Assembly (NCBI GenBank): GCA_001642005.1
Contig: LWCA01000500.1
Location: 1 to 25,152, forward strand
DNA length: 25,152 nucleotides
Direction: 5' to 3'
Source of the DNA: Intoshia linei
Taxonomy: Eukaryota > Orthonectida > Rhopaluridae
Positions 20,758-25,152 of this stretch are shown here, in pieces. The notes under the pieces are model-generated. The model was not told the DNA's origin. It searched no databases and saw only the letters and a list, made by a program, of their open reading frames with translations. Position numbers and translations under genes: made by a program. The stretch's first letter is position 1. Each line of letters begins with the position of its first letter.

Positions 20758-22953
20758 ATGACAAATGTATTTGTTTTACGTGAAAATTTGAAAGGTAAAT
20801 TGTTTATTTTTTTGTCATTTTTTAGTAGAAAAAAAATTAGATTTTTCAAAATGTATATCTTCGTTATCAAAAATAAATCAAGAACTATTTATAGAATTTA
20901 CACCTGAAACTGTACTTGCATATTTTATATTTTTCATTAATTATATTTTGTATTATTCATTATTTAGTTTCATTTGCGTACTATAAGTGAATCAAAATTA
21001 GGATATTGTTCATTTAATTTTTCTAAAAATTTTTTTTCCGAATATGAATGCACATGTCCAATCAATTTAAAATTAAATATTAAAATTGTTAATACAATTT
21101 TTCGAAATTCTAGTTATAGTGGTAATGATGTTTGTTGCAATTTTCAATTGGATACATTTGATTCAAATTTAATGATTTGTTTTGATTTTCCTAGTAAAGG
21201 TTATTTTGATATCTTAAGTTTTTTATTTTTATACATTTTTTAGGGTTTACAAAACGTTACAAATTGGTATATACTGAAACCAATACCATTAAGGCTAATT
21301 TTAATAAGAATGAATCTTTTTTATTATTTATTGTTAATGCAAAGTATTTTTGTTGTTTGTGTTTTTTATTTCAATTTAGAATGTTTTTGGAAACTTTTCT
21401 ACACGTTAACAAAAATGATAAACAAATTTTAATACAAATGACTCAGAATAGTTTTATACTCAAAAATTATTTTAATCGAGGTTTTTTAATTGGTTGTTTT
21501 TACTATTTTATTTAGATTTGATTAAAAATGTTCGTTCTGTGGCAATTTTAAAAAAAGATAAATTCGATTATTTTAATTCGGATAAATCTATTAATTTAAC
21601 TTGTTATTTACGTGAAATTAAAGTAATTTATTATTTATTAATTTTATATGATATATGCAGAGATTCTCAATTTAGTCCGTCATTGTGAAGACTTGGTTCT
21701 TTGTATAACTATTTAAAAAAAATTTTGATTATTAAAGAAAAATATAGTAATCTAAAACCCTTGTAATTTTTTGACTAAAAATTACCCTAAATTATCTAAA
21801 AATGACTGATACAACTTACAATCATTTAATTATTGTATGCGTTATATTTTATGCTATTTTTAGAGTGTAATCTTATTAGCTAATAATTTAAATACGTTTA
21901 TTCATGGATATTGTGAAAAACCTAGCAGGTTTAACATTTTTGTTATATACTCAAGTTTAGTCCCTTAATTTTATTCTTTGAAGAGATGCATTACAGTCTA
22001 GATTTGGTAATCATTTTTTTATTACATATTGTATATTTGGGTAATTTCATCGAAACACCAGAATCTTTAAGATCAAAGATTTACAGTACATTAAAAAAAT
22101 GGAAATACTAAAATGCATTATAAATCTTATACCAAATAATATATTCAGTTATTTCACTCATATGTACAATAATGGTCCATGTTTTTGGTTAAATATATAA
22201 GAATTATTACATTGCCACTTTTCAAATTCATTTTTAGGGTTTATTTAAAATAACATTTAAAACTTTGGTGAATTTTATTTTCCCCTTATATTAATTAATG
22301 TAAATAAACGCTTTTAAAGTGATGCTGATTAAATTGATGTGATACAAATATAAAATAAATATTCCTGTGTTGCTTTAATATTGTTAATTTTAAAGGTAGT
22401 CTCAACTGGAAATTGTTTAAAAGAAGATGTAGAAATATCAATAGAACAGGAATGGTTAGAATTATTATTTGAAAACCATACATCATGATTTATTATGCAC
22501 AAGGGATGGTAACCATTGTATTTTTTCTTTTGCATTGTGTTGCATGTATTTTTCCATTAACTTTTGCTTTTCCATAAAAGAAATATTTTATTTTTTATAA
22601 ACGCATCACATGCCTCCATTCAATTAATTTTAATAAATATTACATAAATTACCGTAATGTGTGTAATTCAATAATTATTGGCGAAAATGACGTTTGTCTG
22701 AATTAGATAAAAAAATGAAAAATTATTATTTATATTCCATTTCTAGTTTCAACGAAGAACTCAATTCAACATTTTCGGTTATTTTATCAAATGATATAAT
22801 AATTCTTTCATTTAGGACGATGTTGAAATTAAAGAACCTCAACCTAAAAAAAGCAAAAATATTTTTGAATCTATATTTTCTGACGATTCACTATCATCTC
22901 AAGAAAATATGAATGACACTAAAAATTTTCAATATTACATAGATTCTGAATAA
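20758..22953 (+). CDS. Rad9: Cell-cycle checkpoint protein Rad9 (9-1-1 clamp subunit), 11 exons
   Basis: Subunit of the nuclear Rad9-Rad1-Hus1 ring, a PCNA-like clamp that activates ATR signalling at damaged DNA. Exons 20758-20794, 20826-20911, 20968-21199, 21244-21343, 21380-21480, 21516-21622, 21864-21928, 21961-22006, 22396-22454, 22747-22777 and 22816-22953 join in phase to about 333 residues (human 391). PCNA-like clamp blocks follow family order: CISSLSKINQELFIEFTPET with HLRTISESKLGYCSFNF, FFSEYECTC, a KRYKLVY strand, and NLTCYLREIKSVILL running to PSSPLILFFEE. The C-terminal tail has EPQPKKSKNIFESIF, like the PPPKKFRSLFF of animal Rad9, an SQ dipeptide (SLSSQEN) typical of ATR/ATM sites, and an acidic IDSE end recalling the phosphorylated TopBP1-binding tail. 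Exons 9 and 10 are the least certain. The upstream ATG at 20741 hits a stop after five codons. Confidence 0.85.
22007..22395 (+). other. Intron 8 of Rad9
   Basis: 389-bp AT-rich intron between the last clamp-domain exon and the inferred tail exon at 22396. I see no exon, repeat or other gene in it. The following intron (22455-22746) is likewise featureless. Confidence 0.5.
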
Positions 22954-22969
22954 GTTCTGTAAGATTAAT

Positions 22970-22975
22970 AATAAA
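22970..22975 (+). terminator. Poly(A) signal of Rad9
   Basis: AATAAA 17 bases after the Rad9 stop codon; close, but the best candidate before the convergent neighbour. Confidence 0.45.
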
Positions 22976-23136
22976 ATTACCTATTAAAATTTTTAGTTTT
23001 TTCCATAATTTATTCATACCAATTACTGTATCAAAAGTAACAAACCGATTTGAACTATTGAATATAAAATACACAATTTTTATTATTTATTTTATTCCAT
23101 ATTGGCTCGTTACAGTATAAAATTATACAATTAACA

Positions 23137-23142
23137 TTTATT
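23137..23142 (-). terminator. Poly(A) signal of the unidentified minus-strand gene
   Basis: AATAAA on the minus strand about 35 bases beyond the stop at 23180-23178. It lies in the 224-bp gap between this gene and the convergent Rad9 gene. Confidence 0.5.
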
Positions 23143-23177
23143 ATAATACAGGTCATGAACCTACACGTTTAATAAGA

Positions 23178-23788
23178 TTAATATTGACATTTGCGAAAGT
23201 CGTTTACTTTTAAATTGATAGGTTCGGTATTTGGTATTTTCGAATAAAGGTTGAAACTAGAATTTGATGAATTATATTTTTTTTGGTTCGGTATGAAGGA
23301 ATCGATTTGACAATTTGTACTAATGGATTGTTTATCTTTAAGTACAATTTTATCGACAAAATAGTTATTTGGAATTTTTTTAAAATTATTCTTATTTTCA
23401 TGTTTAAATATTTTTGCATAGAGATCATCCACGCTTGGTTTAAAGGGTTCAATGAAATTTTCATTTTTTTGTGTTGTTTTAGATTTAGTTTTTCTGAAAT
23501 TAATTTTTATATTTTTTCAATGCATTACAATAAAAGTTACCTTTTCATGGTATTAGAATCAGCCGTACTTGTACTGTCGTCGGAAACGACATAATTATTC
23601 ATCCATATTGGGTTTATTCTAAGTTTAAAATATATTTCATTATTTATATTTATACCTATCAATCTTTCTAGAATTTTGAATATGTAATGTGCTCAGGTTT
23701 GATATGCTTGCATCTAAAAGTTATATAATCATATTTTTTATCCAAACCGTATGCTACAGATTCCGCTGCGTGTAATTTTTCTTTTAAT
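23178..23788 (-). CDS. Unidentified protein, C-terminal part (at least four exons, 5' end missing)
   Basis: Four minus-strand exons join in phase across small GT/AG introns: 23788-23748, 23713-23656, 23618-23541 and 23493-23178. They encode about 164 residues and end at TAA 23180-23178. The first visible exon begins mid-codon, so at least one more exon lies upstream, beyond the repeat and Tc1-like insertions or outside the window. The product starts with a short helical, possibly coiled-coil piece (LKEKLHAAESVAYDAS), then a NPIWMNNY stretch. A long polar Asn/Ser/Lys-rich tail follows, with two short hydrophobic blocks (VDDLYAKIF and NYFVDKIVL) that could be binding motifs. There is no signal peptide, membrane segment or recognisable domain. 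The phase-perfect tiny introns argue for a real gene; I do not recognise the family. Convergent with Rad9, 224 bp apart. Confidence 0.6.
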
Positions 23789-23832
23789 CTAATTTTTTTA
23801 TTAATATTTTAATGTGTTGAATCATAATAATA

Positions 23833-24324
23833 TCCCAACCTATATAAAACTCTTTGTTTGTCTCTGTGCTCTTTATTTCAATAACTAAGAGTCCTTTAAA
23901 CAATTTTAACAAACACAAATTCCAAGGGAGATTTTTCCGGTGGAGAAAGTAAGATAAATTTATATCTTCCCGGTCAAAAACCCCAATTATCCTTTTTTTA
24001 TATCCTAGATTCTAGGACCTAAAATTTGAAAAAATATATACTCCCATGCAGATTTTAAAACCATGAACATTATCATAAATTATAATTCAAAAAGTTAAAA
24101 CTTCAGGTCAAAATCCCAAATTACCCTTTTTTAAAAAAAAGAAAATAGTCCTATAATTAAAAAAATAATACAATTCATACTGTTATTTACGCTGTGAATA
24201 CACACAAAAAATTTTAATCTCACAAGTGTTTAATCTCTAGTGACGTCTTCGTGATCAAAACAGGACTTTAGTATTCATTTTTTGTATTGGGTAACTATTT
24301 TATTAAAACACAATTTTAAATGAT
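23833..24324 (-). repeat. Dispersed ~130-bp-period repeat, copy 4 (minus orientation)
   Basis: Starts at the element terminus (CCCAACCTATATAAAACTCT, with TTGTTTGTCTCTGTG), whose reverse complement matches 7505-7576. Monomers follow, marked by CGGTCAAAAACCCC, AGGTCAAAATCCC and GTGATCAAAACAGG at about 23971, 24106 and 24252 (spacing about 135-146 bp). It ends against the Tc1-like element at 24327. It probably lies in an intron of the unidentified minus-strand gene. Confidence 0.75.
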
Positions 24325-24326
24325 TA

Positions 24327-25152
24327 CACTGCGTTCCAAGTTATTATGCAAACATTAATAATTTAAAAAGTAGTTACTTAATTCTATTAATTTTTTTATT
24401 ATATTTATATATTCAACTAATAATACTTTAACGTCCCAAGAAAAATGTAATGTATTCCAAAAAAAAGAATACACAAAGATTTAAGAAAATTTTGTTATTT
24501 TTGGTGTGCCAAATTATTATGCAAATTAATATTAAACAATAATTTTAATGTTAATACGAATAAATAAATATTTTTAAATATTTAAATAATATAATCCATT
24601 GTATTTTAAACCAAATGTAAATGTAATTAAAGTTTACATATTATTATACCCTCCTTTCCGGGATATTACTTGAAAAAGTCGTTGATCCATGGATTTCGTG
24701 AGGTTTTCAATTGTTTTTGCATCGATTTTTTTGATTTCTGTAAAAATTGCATGCCATAGATCGTTTTTTGATTGGTATTATTTATTCCCACTGTATATCT
24801 TTCTTTTAATTATGGACCATAGATTTTCAATACAATTCGATCGGGAGAATTTGGCAGCCAACACATTATTTTTTCTGATCCATAGCCATTTAATGAAAGA
24901 TATTCTTTTGTATGACGGGATGCGTGACTTGGGGCATAATCATGCATAAAAATGAAATTTTTAAGAAAGCTTTTTCCTCTTTTTTTATCCACGAAAAATC
25001 GTTATTTTTTAAAAACGCGCAGTATGTTTCAGAATTAATTTTGACTCAATCATCTAACTTAAAAAGTCGTATAATAGTGTCTTTCACAATGCCTGCCTAA
25101 ATCATTATACTCCCACCCCTTTATGCCGCCTTAAACGGTTTGGTGGTGATCT
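24327..25152 (-). mobile_element. Degenerate Tc1/mariner-like transposon, truncated by the window edge
   Basis: One terminus starts after the TA at 24325-24326 with CACTGCGTTCCAAGTTATTA. A second copy of the terminal core (CCAAATTATTATGCAAAT, 24509-24526) lies about 175 bp inside in the same orientation. This is the nested direct-repeat arrangement (IR/DR) seen in some Tc1-like elements. The transposase pseudogene reads inward on the minus strand. The other end is beyond 25152. Confidence 0.85.
24634..25152 (-). pseudogene. Tc1-like transposase pseudogene, C-terminal half
   Basis: Tc1-family DDE transposase remnant. On the minus strand one sees the GVGVMI.AG block (its Trp codon now a stop), FIFMHDYAPSHAS with the second catalytic Asp (24941-24939), a WLPNSPD block, IENLWSIIKRK with the catalytic Glu (24828-24826), and a C-terminal KSMDQRLFQVISRKGG before TAA at 24636-24634. 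A frameshift separates SPD from IENLW. In-frame stops occur after the MI block, after KLDD and after SGNK. It cannot make an active enzyme. The N-terminal DNA-binding part is off the window. Confidence 0.88.

Noticed and set aside
22295-22535. Two overlapping minus-strand frames with hydrophobic translations
   Set aside because: They overlap the inferred Rad9 exon 9 on the other strand, overlap each other in different frames, and have no family features.
23283-23594. Plus-strand open frame of 103 codons
   Set aside because: It is antisense to two phase-linked exons of the unidentified minus-strand gene; it crosses their intron and is hydrophobic only because of AT bias.
1-25152. CRISPR array, tRNA, rRNA or bacterial-type system
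   Set aside because: The only regular repeats are the degenerate 130-bp monomers and simple duplications, with no spacer-repeat pattern. No tRNA cloverleaf or rRNA motif was seen, and all identified genes are intron-containing eukaryotic genes.

Overview
The window is nuclear DNA from an invertebrate animal. It is extremely AT-rich, and its genes are broken into many short exons by spliceosomal introns, most only 31-50 bp long. The mobile elements are animal-type: Ty3/gypsy, Tc1/mariner-like, and hAT-like or MITE ends. The proteins are recognisable but very divergent, which suggests a fast-evolving lineage, perhaps a parasitic arthropod or another compact-genome invertebrate. I cannot fix the phylum from sequence alone. 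There are no prokaryotic features (operons, Shine-Dalgarno sites, CRISPR).

Layout. 1-1420: decayed gypsy-type retrotransposon on the minus strand, with protease and integrase but no reverse transcriptase. 1421-3030: repeat-filled intergenic DNA. 3031-10174 (+): a 24-exon gene for exocyst subunit Sec15/EXOC6, never visible as one reading frame; two of its introns are swollen by a MITE and a dispersed minisatellite-like repeat. 10175-11356: intergenic. 11357-13607 (+): a five-exon gene for a four-EF-hand calmodulin-like protein. 13608-14843: the gap between two convergent genes, carrying a duplication of their shared 3' junction and two small transposon remnants. 14844-20298 (-): ten-exon gene for the AP-1/AP-2 beta subunit (beta-adaptin), complete with trunk, short hinge and ear. 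20299-20757: divergent promoter region. 20758-22953 (+): eleven-exon gene for the 9-1-1 checkpoint clamp subunit Rad9. 23178-23788 (-): 3' end of an unidentified gene. 23833-24324: another copy of the dispersed repeat. 24327-25152 (-): broken Tc1-like transposon running off the window.

Sec15 and beta-adaptin both act in membrane traffic (exocyst tethering; clathrin-adaptor coat formation), the EF-hand protein is a calcium sensor, and Rad9 acts in DNA-damage signalling. I see no evidence that they form one pathway; they look like ordinary housekeeping neighbours. No new multi-gene system is evident. The most unusual items are the duplicated convergent-gene junction at 13.6/14.8 kb, the very small introns, the possible alternative exon or splice oddities in Rad9 and Sec15, and the roughly 130-bp-period repeat family found at four sites. 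All splice sites were assigned by eye from GT/AG, reading phase and remembered family sequence; no transcript or database search was available.
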